Virus record (IMG/VR): IMGVR_UViG_3300025009_000105
Location: 1-62,857 of that record
Reading direction: 5' to 3' (one strand)
Length of the DNA: 62,857 nucleotides
Origin: a virus
The notes below the pieces were generated by a model. That model ran no database searches, had not been told where the DNA came from, and saw only the letters and a program-made list of their open reading frames with translations. The first letter of the stretch is position 1. Each line of letters opens with the position of its first letter. A program made the position numbers and the translations under genes. Positions 49,717 to 58,014 of this stretch are shown piece by piece.

Positions 49717-50576
49717 AAAGAAGGCTTGGGCTCCTCGGGCGGTTCGGGATCCTTGTAGATGGCAGGATTGACAAACACCTCTTCTTTACCGGGTTTGTTG
49801 ATGTCGTCCGTATCGTAAGTCGGAGGATAGTGCAATCTTTTGGAAATGGGCGCAACCTTCCAATCCGGGTCCTGATAGTTCATAATCCCGTCTCCATCGT
49901 CATCCTCGAGCATCTGCGCAAGGATGGGATAACCCATGGCTTTTGCGGTCTTGGCAGCCTGCCCGGGACCGGGGAATTGCTTCCTGATCTCCTCAAGGCG
50001 TTGCGACAGTTTCGCCATGCTCTCGATCTCGGCTTGGAAGTCGTTGGTAGTTTCCTGTAATTCGAGACGGGAGGCAATGCTTTTCTGTCGCTTGGCCTCA
50101 GATTTACTGCCTTCATCGATCATCCACCACCAGGCAAGCATGATAGCCTGGGCGCCGGTCAGGATGATCACAATACCCCATAGCAGGGCTGCGTTAATTG
50201 AGATGACGTCCACCAGATAGTCCAGGAAGGCGAGGACAAGGGAGAGCAGGATACCGCCAACTGTGCCAACTGCTGCAATATTGCACTGGCTCTTGTTGCT
50301 GTACTTGCGGGAATGCGGGTACAGGAAGTCCCACCAGAACAATGCCAACACACCGGAGACGATGACTGTGACCGAGGCGAGCAAGATACTGCCGGTCATC
50401 TTGGCGACCACATCGAAAGCGCGCACATCCAGTGAGATGAAGATGATATTGGCTGCGATCAGGGCGAGAGTTGGCACGATCTTGCGCTTGGTCTGTTCCT
50501 TCTTTTCGTGCTTCTGCTTCTCCAGATTGACTTCGGCAGAGCGTTTGTTTTCAGCGAGATCTGAAATTTGTTTCAT
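49713..50576 (-). CDS. Multi-span membrane protein with Ca-binding-like tail
   Basis: Encodes 287 aa. Charged N-terminus (1-30), four transmembrane segments (about 35-150, including LALIAANIIFISLDV and ILLASVTVIVSGVLALFWW), a coiled-coil region (about 160-215), and DDDGDGIMNYQDPD (about 225-240), a calcium-loop-like motif typical of thrombospondin-type or dockerin segments. RBS AAGGAGACCAA lies inside the previous gene. Function is unknown; the topology suggests host-membrane modulation. Confidence 0.65.
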   Translation of the reverse strand: MKQISDLAENKRSAEVNLEKQKHEKKEQTKRKIVPTLALIAANIIFISLDVRAFDVVAKMTGSILLASVTVIVSGVLALFWWDFLYPHSRKYSNKSQCNIAAVGTVGGILLSLVLAFLDYLVDVISINAALLWGIVIILTGAQAIMLAWWWMIDEGSKSEAKRQKSIASRLELQETTNDFQAEIESMAKLSQRLEEIRKQFPGPGQAAKTAKAMGYPILAQMLEDDDGDGIMNYQDPDWKVAPISKRLHYPPTYDTDDINKPGKEEVFVNPAIYKDPEPPEEPKPSF

Positions 50577-50820
50577 TTGGTCTCCTTCGTTATTGAAAGA
50601 ATTGTGCTGTTTTGAAAGAGGGCGTATTTACCAGTTACCTCATTACGGCAACTTGTGAACGAGTCGTTGACTTGGACATACGAACAAACAACAGTTGTTC
50701 CATCAACAAATCTTATAACTCCCCCCCCCCTTCAATACCGACAGTGAAAAGACACACCGAGAACACGATAAGCGCGGCGACAACGAGAATAAACAAAAGT
50801 CCACCAACACGATCGTTCAT
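50573..50820 (-). pseudogene. Membrane protein gene interrupted by a G10 tract
   Basis: ATG 50820 with GAGGAAAAA upstream encodes MNDRVGG, a transmembrane segment (LLFILVVAALIVFSVCLFTV) and then a G10 tract (minus strand, 50721-50730). As read, it hits TAA at 50713 after 35 aa. In the -1 frame the reading is open for another 48 codons (VIRFVDGTTVVCSYVQVNDS...) to TGA at 50573, which overlaps the next start codon (ATGA). One more or two fewer G would restore an 82-aa protein with a transmembrane span and two Cys outside. Confidence 0.6.
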
Positions 50821-51155
50821 TTTTTCCTCACTTCCATTGTCTGAATGACCTGCTTGACACAGGTTTCCGGGTCTTTGCGCAACATCGTTGGCGAGAAGCG
50901 CAGGAGAAGCCAACCGAGCGTGGCGGCGATATTATACTTCTCCAAGTCCCGGTCCATCATGTGCTTTCCGCCACCCGGCGCGCCCCAGGCGTTGCCTTCC
51001 ACCTCGATTGCGACCTTGTAGTCCGGGAACGCAAAATCAAAGCGGTGTTTCCTGCCGAGGTGCTTGTCGAAAGGATATTCCGCCTCGGGCTGGATGAGTG
51101 TGCCGTACACTTTCCAGATGAAAAGGAACTCCCCGGCGCGGTCAGAGTGTTGCAT
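50817..51155 (-). CDS. VSR/DUF559-like endonuclease
   Basis: Encodes 112 aa. HRFDFAFPDYKVAIEVEG (residues about 37-54) has the D...ExE signature of PD-(D/E)xK nucleases of the Vsr/DUF559 type, followed by GWLLLRFSPTML. Phage homologues occur near replication genes. Short length suggests a minimal nuclease. It overlaps the previous and next genes. Confidence 0.7.
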   Translation of the reverse strand: MQHSDRAGEFLFIWKVYGTLIQPEAEYPFDKHLGRKHRFDFAFPDYKVAIEVEGNAWGAPGGGKHMMDRDLEKYNIAATLGWLLLRFSPTMLRKDPETCVKQVIQTMEVRKK

Positions 51156-51373
51156 TATGGCACTATCCGACCGGCGATCAGTTCGATCTCGTCAGGGGAG
51201 AGAGTGATTTCGCCATTGGAAAGACGTTCAACTTCGTCAGAGAGTTGGTCGGCGGTCTTGTTCCAGGCACTCCATAGCGCGGGGAGGACAATGTGCAGGC
51301 GCGTGATGAAATGGTAACGGATAGCCTTTGATTCGGACTGGCTGAACTTTTCCCCAAAGTTGTTTCTTGGCAT
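51155..51373 (-). CDS. 72-aa hypothetical protein
   Basis: Encodes 72 aa from ATG 51373 (AAAGGAGACCGCT). Sequence ESKAIRYHFITRLHIVLPALWSAWNKTADQL then an acidic helix. Downstream of promoter 51393-51421. No family is recognised. Confidence 0.6.
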   Translation of the reverse strand: MPRNNFGEKFSQSESKAIRYHFITRLHIVLPALWSAWNKTADQLSDEVERLSNGEITLSPDEIELIAGRIVP

Positions 51374-51392
51374 AGCGGTCTCCTTTTGCTCT

Positions 51393-51421
51393 ATTCTACT
51401 CTCACTCTCTCGCCTTGTCAA
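51393..51421 (-). promoter_or_regulatory. Consensus sigma70 promoter
   Basis: Minus strand TTGACA (51421-51416), 17-nt spacer, TAGAAT (51398-51393), about 20 nt upstream of ATG 51373. One of the best matches in the window; it would drive the nuclease and membrane-protein genes. Confidence 0.7.
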
Positions 51422-51441
51422 TCTCCCGATACAGTTCGGAA

Positions 51442-52704
51442 TTATTCTCCTATTGCTGTGAACTGTGCAACCAACCCTTCGGATGGGTGCCAGAGGAATC
51501 CTTCCGCAGCCTTGACCGACCCGACGAAGCCATGGTCATGCGTCCAGGTATCTGCCGGGGCGAGGGAACGCTGCACCCGGATGGTGACGCCCAACTTCTC
51601 GTCAATGCGCAGTTCCAGGGACTTCTTTTTGTGTATGTGGGCGATATGCCATTCCCGGACTTTCGACTTTCCCCACAGGAGAGGCACTTCGGTTGCCATG
51701 ATGGAAGGGAGTTGATCCACGTTTTCGTAATCTCCGTGGGTGAAACCGATCAGGTTCGTGCCATACAACTTGTACTTGCGTTTGTTCGCCTTATTATCGA
51801 CCTCCACATTTTGATTGTTCCTGAAGTAGCAGTCGAGAGAATCCCCCATGTAGAATGACCTTTGTTCGTCGTGGTTGCCCGGGATGATAAGGACGCTCAC
51901 CGGGGCTATCTGCATACAGGTCTCGATCATCTCACAAGCCAGTTGCCGACCGAGGCGGAATGTTTTCGCCCACCTGGTATCCTCCTGCTGTGGGGTGCCG
52001 TTGACCGTGGTGTCGTGCTTGTTATCGACGTTGAACCAGTCATTGCCGACCGGAAGCAGCACCTTCGAGATCTTGAACTTGTCTGCATAGGACAAGAGAC
52101 GGGCAAGGGCTTTCTGGACAGTCTTGCGTGCGATCTTGACATCGTAGTCCTTACCGCTTTCCTCCGCCCAGGCTAGGCGGCCGAAATGTAAATCGGGGAA
52201 GTCGATTTCGTAGATCAGGTTCTCCGGCGCCTTCGGGTACTTGATGCGCGCCACCTTCGGGGAGTGCTTGCGCAGGTCTGCCAGGATGTCATCGACCGCC
52301 TTCCTTGCGTGGATCTCATCGGTCTTGCGGACAAGCCAGAGTTTGACGCGGTACACGGGTTTGGCAATGATCTTGCCTGTGTCGTGGACATCACCTTGCA
52401 GCACTTCTCCGTCCCTGACCACCCATTCCACAGACCTATCCTTGCGCCACCCTTCGTCCACGCCGCATGTCCAGCGGTCCACAGCCCATTCAGTTGTGTC
52501 GATGTTGCAGGCTCGGATGGCGTCCTTCTCATTCATCACACGCTCATGCACAAAGGCTTCCATCTCGGCCTTTTCGCCCTTGACGGACAACCGCATTTTC
52601 CCCGCATCTGGTTTCTGATACTTCTTGCACTTCTTGCACTGAAACCATGCTCCCCTGTTCGCCCACTCCGTTCCCCCGCAGTGGTCACATTTGAGTTTTT
52701 GCAT
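51442..52704 (-). CDS. Calcineurin-like metallophosphoesterase with zinc ribbon
   Basis: Encodes 420 aa. N-terminal zinc ribbon CDHCGG...CKKCKKY (about 6-28). Metallophosphoesterase motifs: FPDLHFG (about 173), PVGNDWFN (about 222), IPGNHDEQ (about 275), FTHGDYEN (about 323) and HIAHIHKKK (about 350). Such phage proteins may act on nucleic-acid ends or nucleotides. RBS GGAGGTCAA. Confidence 0.8.
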   Translation of the reverse strand: MQKLKCDHCGGTEWANRGAWFQCKKCKKYQKPDAGKMRLSVKGEKAEMEAFVHERVMNEKDAIRACNIDTTEWAVDRWTCGVDEGWRKDRSVEWVVRDGEVLQGDVHDTGKIIAKPVYRVKLWLVRKTDEIHARKAVDDILADLRKHSPKVARIKYPKAPENLIYEIDFPDLHFGRLAWAEESGKDYDVKIARKTVQKALARLLSYADKFKISKVLLPVGNDWFNVDNKHDTTVNGTPQQEDTRWAKTFRLGRQLACEMIETCMQIAPVSVLIIPGNHDEQRSFYMGDSLDCYFRNNQNVEVDNKANKRKYKLYGTNLIGFTHGDYENVDQLPSIMATEVPLLWGKSKVREWHIAHIHKKKSLELRIDEKLGVTIRVQRSLAPADTWTHDHGFVGSVKAAEGFLWHPSEGLVAQFTAIGE

Positions 52705-52731
52705 TTGACCTCCGTCATCTATGCGACAATT

Positions 52732-52941
52732 TTACTCCAAAACGGCGGTTAGTTTTATGGCTTGCTCATACGCCACCTTCGACTTTACTCCGCAATTACG
52801 AAGTATCCGATACTTGCGGACCCTCTCCAGCATCTCCTCCTCGGTCTTGAGTTGAGCGAGGTGGAGACCTTCGGCAATGTGCTGGGCGGCGAATCCGTTT
52901 TCAGCGAGACCTTCCTGGACGATCAATTCTACGATTGTCAT
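52732..52941 (-). CDS. 69-aa helical protein
   Basis: Encodes 69 aa. LIVQEGLAENGFAAQHIAEGLHLA and MLERVRKYRILRNCGVKSKVAYEQAIKL predict helices and an HTH-like region. AAGGAG is 7 nt before ATG. Small regulator possible but not recognised. Confidence 0.55.
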   Translation of the reverse strand: MTIVELIVQEGLAENGFAAQHIAEGLHLAQLKTEEEMLERVRKYRILRNCGVKSKVAYEQAIKLTAVLE

Positions 52942-53027
52942 ATCTTACTCCTTGCTCTCCATCCGTAAACGTACCCAAACAACCACCCAACTAGGTACGC
53001 TACAACTCCAATCATAATATATGTCAT
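52938..53027 (-). CDS. 29-aa membrane protein
   Basis: Encodes 29 aa: MTYIMIGVVAYLVGWLFGYVYG then WRARSKI. AAGGAGTAGCC precedes ATG 53027; ATGA overlap with the next gene. A third one-span mini-protein in this genome. Confidence 0.55.
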   Translation of the reverse strand: MTYIMIGVVAYLVGWLFGYVYGWRARSKI

Positions 53028-53029
53028 GG

Positions 53030-53611
53030 CTACTCCTTATCAAGAACGATTGAATTTTCGACTTCGTTACCGAACGCGGCCCACCCTTGTCGAGGGTGTC
53101 TTGCGAATAGTTCAAGATACTTCCTGCCGGGGTACAGGCGCTCGATCTTGCCATACTGCTCGTCCGGCTTCCGTGAGTGTTCCCGGATGGGTGTCACTAT
53201 CAGGTTTCTTTCGCTTCGGGTGGCAACTTTCATGGTTCCCTTGACAGCCAGAAGGCAGGGTTCGGGGTTGGCGCGGGTGTAATATCCGAGACCGATATGG
53301 AAACCCATTCCAGACTTATTGAGTTTTACCCACTCGAAACCAAGTGTCCGATACCTGAATCCCCAGGCATTAATCACCCTTTCGGCGTCGAATATGCGAG
53401 GCCAGACCGCCCACATAAACAGGGCGCAGTTTTCAGCGGCAAGGTCGGCAATTGGCAAGGCGCAAATATCATCCACAGACATCACATCGTAATGGGCGGA
53501 CGGGGTGCGGGAGTTTGCCTTCTTGTCCCACGTCTCGAAGTTCCACGGTGGATCTGCGAGGATGACGTCGTACTTCTGGGATTCAATCGCCAGTTTGGTT
53601 GAGGTGTCCAT
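53030..53611 (-). CDS. MT-A70-type DNA/RNA adenine methyltransferase
   Basis: Encodes 193 aa from ATG 53611 (TAATG overlap with the upstream stop). YDVILADPPWNFETW (DPPW motif, about residue 15-20) and ERNLIVTPIREHSRKPDE are diagnostic of MT-A70 family N6-adenine methyltransferases. Length fits phage members. Likely modifies phage DNA. Confidence 0.85.
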   Translation of the reverse strand: MDTSTKLAIESQKYDVILADPPWNFETWDKKANSRTPSAHYDVMSVDDICALPIADLAAENCALFMWAVWPRIFDAERVINAWGFRYRTLGFEWVKLNKSGMGFHIGLGYYTRANPEPCLLAVKGTMKVATRSERNLIVTPIREHSRKPDEQYGKIERLYPGRKYLELFARHPRQGWAAFGNEVENSIVLDKE

Positions 53612-54192
53612 TATCCCCATTGCTCCGCCATAGCATCGGCAATTCCCTGGTAGGTTCGGCTTCTTTCCATCCACCTTGTCTTGCTGGGCGGGATGTTGTT
53701 CCTGCCGCTGGGTGTTTGGTTCTGCCATCGTCCCGATTCCGGCAGTTCAAGAATGTTTGTTGCAGCAAGTTTCGGCAGGTTTTTCAACCACAAGCAGGTG
53801 GATTTGCTTTCCGGGTGTCCGAATTGGAATGGTTGAATAATCTGGTCGGGCTTCCTTACTTGTGTGCTAATGCAACCAATGGGGTTTTCAAGCGCTATTT
53901 TTTCTATCGGAGCATTGAGCAGAATCCGCACAAAATCCAGTGCCTCGCCGGTCAATTTGCAGCGTTCCGGGCGGCGGCTATTCCAATGCAACCCGCTTGA
54001 CGCTAAATACGTACATGGAGGATGAGCGATCATCATATCCCAACCGTCGTTCAGGATGTCCATTACGTCACCCTGATAATGTTTGCCGGGTCTTTCGGAT
54101 GGCAACAGGTCGCAGGACATGGCGCCGTGCCCTCTGCTTGCAAAGGCATCCCGGACAATTCCGCTGAACTCACAGGCAACCAGTATTTTCAT
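53611..54192 (-). CDS. Cytosine-methyltransferase-like protein
   Basis: Encodes 193 aa. N-terminal KILVACEFSGIVRDAFASRGH is a SAM-binding start seen in C5-methyltransferase relatives; WDMMIAHPPCTYLASSG (PPC motif, about 56-72) carries the proposed catalytic Cys. Shorter than typical M5C enzymes and lacks a clear target-recognition domain. Start ATG 54192 has GGAGAGG upstream. Confidence 0.65.
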   Translation of the reverse strand: MKILVACEFSGIVRDAFASRGHGAMSCDLLPSERPGKHYQGDVMDILNDGWDMMIAHPPCTYLASSGLHWNSRRPERCKLTGEALDFVRILLNAPIEKIALENPIGCISTQVRKPDQIIQPFQFGHPESKSTCLWLKNLPKLAATNILELPESGRWQNQTPSGRNNIPPSKTRWMERSRTYQGIADAMAEQWG

Positions 54193-54193
54193 G

Positions 54194-55570
54194 TCAATCC
54201 TCTCCAAAGACATCTCTACGCCTGGTGTCGGGTTCGTTGAAATTAACGTGTCGCTTGGTGCAGTTCTCGAACTTGGTGAGTTCCTTGCGGAATAGAAGGT
54301 CCTCTTTTCCGACCCGACCGTTGCGGTGCTTCGCTATAATGATCTCGGCAATCCCGTTTTTGGCAGTGTCGGCTTCATACTGGTCAGGTCGGTAGATGAA
54401 GGCAACCAGGTCGGCGTCATTCTCGATGGATCCGCTTTCCCGCAGGTCGGACAGGATGGGACGCTTGTCTGCACGAAGTTCCACTGCCCGGGAGAGTTGC
54501 GCGGCAGCCCAGATGGGAACATCGAAGTCCTTCGCAAGCACCTTCAGTCCCGACATGACCTTACTGACCTCCAGTTGGCGCGTCTCGTAGCGCCCTTCCG
54601 CATCCGCCAGTTGCAGGTAGTCCATCATCACCATGTCCATCTCCCCGTACCGGGCTTCGAGGGTGCGTAGGGTGCGGGACATCTGCCGGACAGAGATGGC
54701 AGGCAGGTCACACAGGTACAGGGGAAGGTGCTCGATGTTCTTTATCGTGTCGTAATACTTCTCCCACCCTTCCGACGATAGGTTCCCCTTGCGTTGATCC
54801 CCGAATGACACGCCTGATTCCATGGCGATCAGGCGCATGGCGAGTTGGATGTTCGCCATTTCCAGTGTGAAAAACGCAACTCTTTTACCTCCCTTGACCG
54901 CGTTGTGCGCCATATTCAACAGGAGCGCGGTCTTACCCTGACCGGGACGGGCGGCGAGAATATGCACGTCCGGGGCGCAGGCGCCATCGTCCAACAGCCT
55001 GTCAAGGTCACAGAAGCCCGTAGGAACGATTTTGCGCCCTCCCTCGGATGATTTTATGGTTTCGTCACTGGCGACGCCCACGGCTTCTCCCAGGGTCATG
55101 GTGTGGGTATCCGCGGTGTGGTTTGGAACCCGTACATCTGAAAAAGCGGCAATTAAGTCCTTTGAGATTTCCGAGGCGCTTCTGCCGTTCTCCGCCCATT
55201 GGTATCCACGCTTGCACAATTCGATCTGCCGGCGTTTCGCGGCGTAATCCAGGACGTTGTTGGCGTAGGTGGGGGCGTTCCCCGGGAACCCTTCCTCCCG
55301 GATGTAGGCGAGGGCGTTGCGACCCGACTTCCCGCCAATCCCGAAGTCCGCCATCATACCGTTGCGTTCCAGTTCGTCTCCGACCGTGATCACGTCGATG
55401 CCCATGTTCCGTTCCCGCAGGGACAGCATGGCGTCCCACGTCCAGCGCAGGACATCCGACAGGAAGTCATCCCGGGTCAGTATGTCGTGGACCAACTCGA
55501 TCTGCTTCGGTGCCTTGAGCAAGGAACCGATGAGTGCCTTTTCTGCCTCGAAGGTCAGGTCGTTATTCAT
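54194..55570 (-). CDS. dnaB: Replicative DNA helicase, DnaB-like
   Basis: Encodes 458 aa, normal length. N-terminal helical domain (about 1-110, DnaB-N). RecA-like motor: LAARPGQGKTALLLNM (Walker A, about 206-221), FFTLEMANIQLAMRL, VMMDYLQL (Walker B region), AQLSRAVE and SDLRESGSIENDADLVAFIYRP. Hexameric 5'-3' helicase loaded at the origin by the initiator. ATGA overlap with the upstream methyltransferase. Confidence 0.9.
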   Translation of the reverse strand: MNNDLTFEAEKALIGSLLKAPKQIELVHDILTRDDFLSDVLRWTWDAMLSLRERNMGIDVITVGDELERNGMMADFGIGGKSGRNALAYIREEGFPGNAPTYANNVLDYAAKRRQIELCKRGYQWAENGRSASEISKDLIAAFSDVRVPNHTADTHTMTLGEAVGVASDETIKSSEGGRKIVPTGFCDLDRLLDDGACAPDVHILAARPGQGKTALLLNMAHNAVKGGKRVAFFTLEMANIQLAMRLIAMESGVSFGDQRKGNLSSEGWEKYYDTIKNIEHLPLYLCDLPAISVRQMSRTLRTLEARYGEMDMVMMDYLQLADAEGRYETRQLEVSKVMSGLKVLAKDFDVPIWAAAQLSRAVELRADKRPILSDLRESGSIENDADLVAFIYRPDQYEADTAKNGIAEIIIAKHRNGRVGKEDLLFRKELTKFENCTKRHVNFNEPDTRRRDVFGED

Positions 55571-56349
55571 TGGGCAAACTCCATCTGGCTTTGTCTTTGA
55601 TATTGCTCTATTCTTTTGTTTGAAAGTTCAATATATTCCGGCTGTAATTCAAACCCGACGAAATTCCTTCCCGTTTTAATGGATGCGATTGCTGTTGTTC
55701 CGCTTCCGCAAAATGGGTCAAGCACGGTATCGCCCTTATCTGTGGAAAACAAGATGGCTCGGCACGCAAGATTTACTGGCATTTGTGCCGGGTGCGCCTT
55801 CTCGTTTGTTCCGGGCTTTAGTATCGCCTCGGGATGCGAAACGGACCCGGCGTACACAAAGGGTATATCATCCCAATAATCAAGAAGTTGTCCTTTTGGC
55901 TCCGTTGAATATCCGCCCCACCGCAAATTCTGGCTTGAGATTTTCCTTGTTTGTGCATAAGTGTTGAATTTATATTCTGCCGTTTTTCCAAAGACAACGA
56001 TGGATTGCGTGGAAGGCCAGAACTGCTTTTTGGCATGAGAGGCGGAAACATTTCGCCACTCGATTTTATTGACAAACACCCCGTGTTTTTCCATCTCGCA
56101 CCCCATACGAAAAACATGGCGAGCAATGGTCATCAGATAGAATGTTCCGGTGGGCTTAAGTACCCGAAAGCCATCAGCAATCCAATCTTTGCACCAACTG
56201 TAGTAATCCGCCCGATTATCGTTACTTGCTTTTCCGCCGTATTTTTTCCCGATATTAAATGGGGGATCCGCAAATATCATATCTATGCTTTCCGACTCGG
56301 TGGATTTGAAAAGTTCAATGCAATCGCCTTGCAACAATGTAACTGTCAT
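55567..56349 (-). CDS. N6-adenine DNA methyltransferase
   Basis: Encodes 260 aa. FADPPFNIGKKYGG (motif IV DPPF, about 31-44) first, then DTVLDPFCGSGTTAIASIKTGR (motif I, about 209) late: beta-class order. Recognition region lies between. It overlaps the helicase gene by ATGA. Confidence 0.85.
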   Translation of the reverse strand: MTVTLLQGDCIELFKSTESESIDMIFADPPFNIGKKYGGKASNDNRADYYSWCKDWIADGFRVLKPTGTFYLMTIARHVFRMGCEMEKHGVFVNKIEWRNVSASHAKKQFWPSTQSIVVFGKTAEYKFNTYAQTRKISSQNLRWGGYSTEPKGQLLDYWDDIPFVYAGSVSHPEAILKPGTNEKAHPAQMPVNLACRAILFSTDKGDTVLDPFCGSGTTAIASIKTGRNFVGFELQPEYIELSNKRIEQYQRQSQMEFAQ

Positions 56350-56585
56350 TTCTGCTCCATAAAACTCATCACATAATCCGCCACCTTATCCAAGTCCAGG
56401 CACGGCTTGACCGGGATGGGGTCGGTTTCGAGTAGATCAAGATAGTCCACGTAGCGAGCCTGGAGATCCACCAACACCGCGGAATCCCGGTCTGTGAACT
56501 CCTGCTGCTTTTCGACCTTCTCGAGCAGGGCGAGGGCTTCGTCTCCTATCTGGTTGACGATGGCGCGGGCTTCGGAGGAGGTCAT
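56346..56585 (-). CDS. 79-aa helical protein
   Basis: Encodes 79 aa. Mainly helices (IVNQIGDEALALLEKVEKQQEFTDRD, DLQARYVDYLDLLE). ATGA overlaps with both neighbours. No recognised family. Confidence 0.55.
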   Translation of the reverse strand: MTSSEARAIVNQIGDEALALLEKVEKQQEFTDRDSAVLVDLQARYVDYLDLLETDPIPVKPCLDLDKVADYVMSFMEQK

Positions 56586-56833
56586 TTTTGCGCCTTTCGG
56601 AAGTTTTCAAGAGAAACAAACATCTGCTTTTTCGCGGACGCTCGCGCTTTGGCGTCCTCATAAGCCAACCCGCTTTCTGTATGTCGTTTGAAAATTTCCA
56701 CGTCCTCCGCCAACTTCTCTGCGGCGGATAGTTGCCTCTCTATTTTTTCAAGTTTAGTTTTCATATTTGCCACAAAATCATCATGTTGTTTTCGTAACTT
56801 AGCGATTGTTTCAAACATGTTTTCTTCGCTCAT
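56582..56833 (-). CDS. 83-aa coiled-coil protein
   Basis: Encodes 83 aa. KLRKQHDDFVANMKTKLEKIERQLSAAEKLAEDVEIFKRH is a heptad-rich coiled coil. The QLSAAEKLAE segment recurs in the gene at 57234-57608 (also QLSAAEKLAE), so the two are related or exchange parts. Function is unknown. Confidence 0.6.
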   Translation of the reverse strand: MSEENMFETIAKLRKQHDDFVANMKTKLEKIERQLSAAEKLAEDVEIFKRHTESGLAYEDAKARASAKKQMFVSLENFRKAQK

Positions 56834-57237
56834 CCCTTACCTGCCAGTTTCTTGTCTGCCATACGGTGGCATTTTCCGCACAACCATAGAACATCAAGGG
56901 CGCGGTCATCGCCGTATCCACTCCAATGATGTGCCTCAATGCGCCCCGCCTCACCGCATACCTGACATTTCGTTGGTCTTATTATTTCTCCCTTCTCAAC
57001 AGAAAAATTCAATCTGCGTTGCGCCCTTACTTTTTCTGCGTTATTCTCGCGCCACTCCTTTTTGTGCGCCCTTACTTTTTCTGGGTTGTTGGCACACCAC
57101 TCAGCCCAATGATTTAAGTGGTCAGCATAACGGCGACTGATTTCCAAAGCCTGCTCAGGATGCGCAATTCTCCAACGCCTATTAGCCTCCCGGCATTTAT
57201 CGCGGTGCGCTTTATTCCAATCGTTAGAACTGCTCAT
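56830..57237 (-). CDS. HNH endonuclease (operon-embedded)
   Basis: Encodes 135 aa. Helical N-terminus (about 1-80, with repeated REN/K turns) followed by CQVCGEAGRIEAHHWSGYGDDRALDVLWLCGKCHRMADKKL, a compact HNH domain. No leader hairpin; it overlaps both neighbours by ATGA. Confidence 0.8.
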   Translation of the reverse strand: MSSSNDWNKAHRDKCREANRRWRIAHPEQALEISRRYADHLNHWAEWCANNPEKVRAHKKEWRENNAEKVRAQRRLNFSVEKGEIIRPTKCQVCGEAGRIEAHHWSGYGDDRALDVLWLCGKCHRMADKKLAGKG

Positions 57238-57608
57238 TTTTCATTACCTGCCTTTCGGAAGTCGGCAAGGGTTTGGACAATACGCGCGCTCAATATGTAC
57301 CCAAATGCTCCCGCAACCGGCAATCGTTCCTCCACCGCCTCCGCCAACTTCTCTGCGGCGGATAGTTGTCTCTCTAACTCTAGACTCGTTTTGAGCAAGG
57401 ATGAATATTCGCGCTTGGCAAGTTCGATTTCGGCGGTGAGTTCTCTATTGCCTTTTACCACCTGCTTCACTTCATCATCTGCGGCGGCAAGACGGGCGCG
57501 AAGTTGGTTGTTCTCAGCGAGTAGGGCGGAGAGGTCAATATCCTTCAAGATTTCTCCTGCAATTTTTTCGGCATATCTCTTTGCAATAATATTGTTTGTT
57601 GCGCTCAT
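57234..57608 (-). CDS. Coiled-coil protein
   Basis: Encodes 124 aa. A long helical region (LSALLAENNQLRARLAAADDEVKQVV, LKTSLELERQLSAAEKLAEAVEER) predicts a coiled coil. Shares QLSAAEKLAE with the 83-aa protein. Function is unknown. Confidence 0.6.
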   Translation of the reverse strand: MSATNNIIAKRYAEKIAGEILKDIDLSALLAENNQLRARLAAADDEVKQVVKGNRELTAEIELAKREYSSLLKTSLELERQLSAAEKLAEAVEERLPVAGAFGYILSARIVQTLADFRKAGNEK

Positions 57609-57895
57609 TCCTTCCTCGCTTTTTGAATCCTTCCGTATTCACGAAGCAAGTCAACAATAAGATCCTCTTGCTTTACCCTGTCTGCCGGGACATCGAAATT
57701 GCCGTAAAAAAGAGTGCCCACAGCATCCCACAATTTATCGGCAATAGTGAGTTCGGCATCCTTCGCGGCAAGTTCCTTCTCCGCCTCGTCTCTCCCACAG
57801 GAGCAGTGGCGATCACCAGAATAGACATAGAACGTGCATGTCCTTTTGTGCTTCTCAAGGAACTTCTCAAGCGGGGATAGGTTAATTTTGCTCAT
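57605..57895 (-). CDS. Small hypothetical protein
   Basis: Encodes 96 aa. CTFYVYSGDRHCSCGRDEAEKELAAKD has Cys/His residues; the rest is helical (DELRV-like). Overlaps the next gene by ATGA. Function is unknown. Confidence 0.55.
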   Translation of the reverse strand: MSKINLSPLEKFLEKHKRTCTFYVYSGDRHCSCGRDEAEKELAAKDAELTIADKLWDAVGTLFYGNFDVPADRVKQEDLIVDLLREYGRIQKARKE

Positions 57896-58014
57896 GACCT
57901 ACCTGCCTTTAGGAATTGCAAGCACGCGCAAATCCACGCGCCAAGTTTTGTTTTATGTTCGTGGTGAACATAATCAGAACACGACCACGCTATTTTTATC
58001 CTATTTTTGCTCAT
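57892..58014 (-). CDS. 40-aa Cys/His-rich protein
   Basis: Encodes 40 aa from ATG 58014, overlapping the end of the initiator gene. WSCSDYVHHEHKTKLGAWICACL contains two His and three Cys. Chain of start/stop overlaps with both neighbours suggests it is real. Function is unknown. Confidence 0.5.
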   Translation of the reverse strand: MSKNRIKIAWSCSDYVHHEHKTKLGAWICACLQFLKAGRS

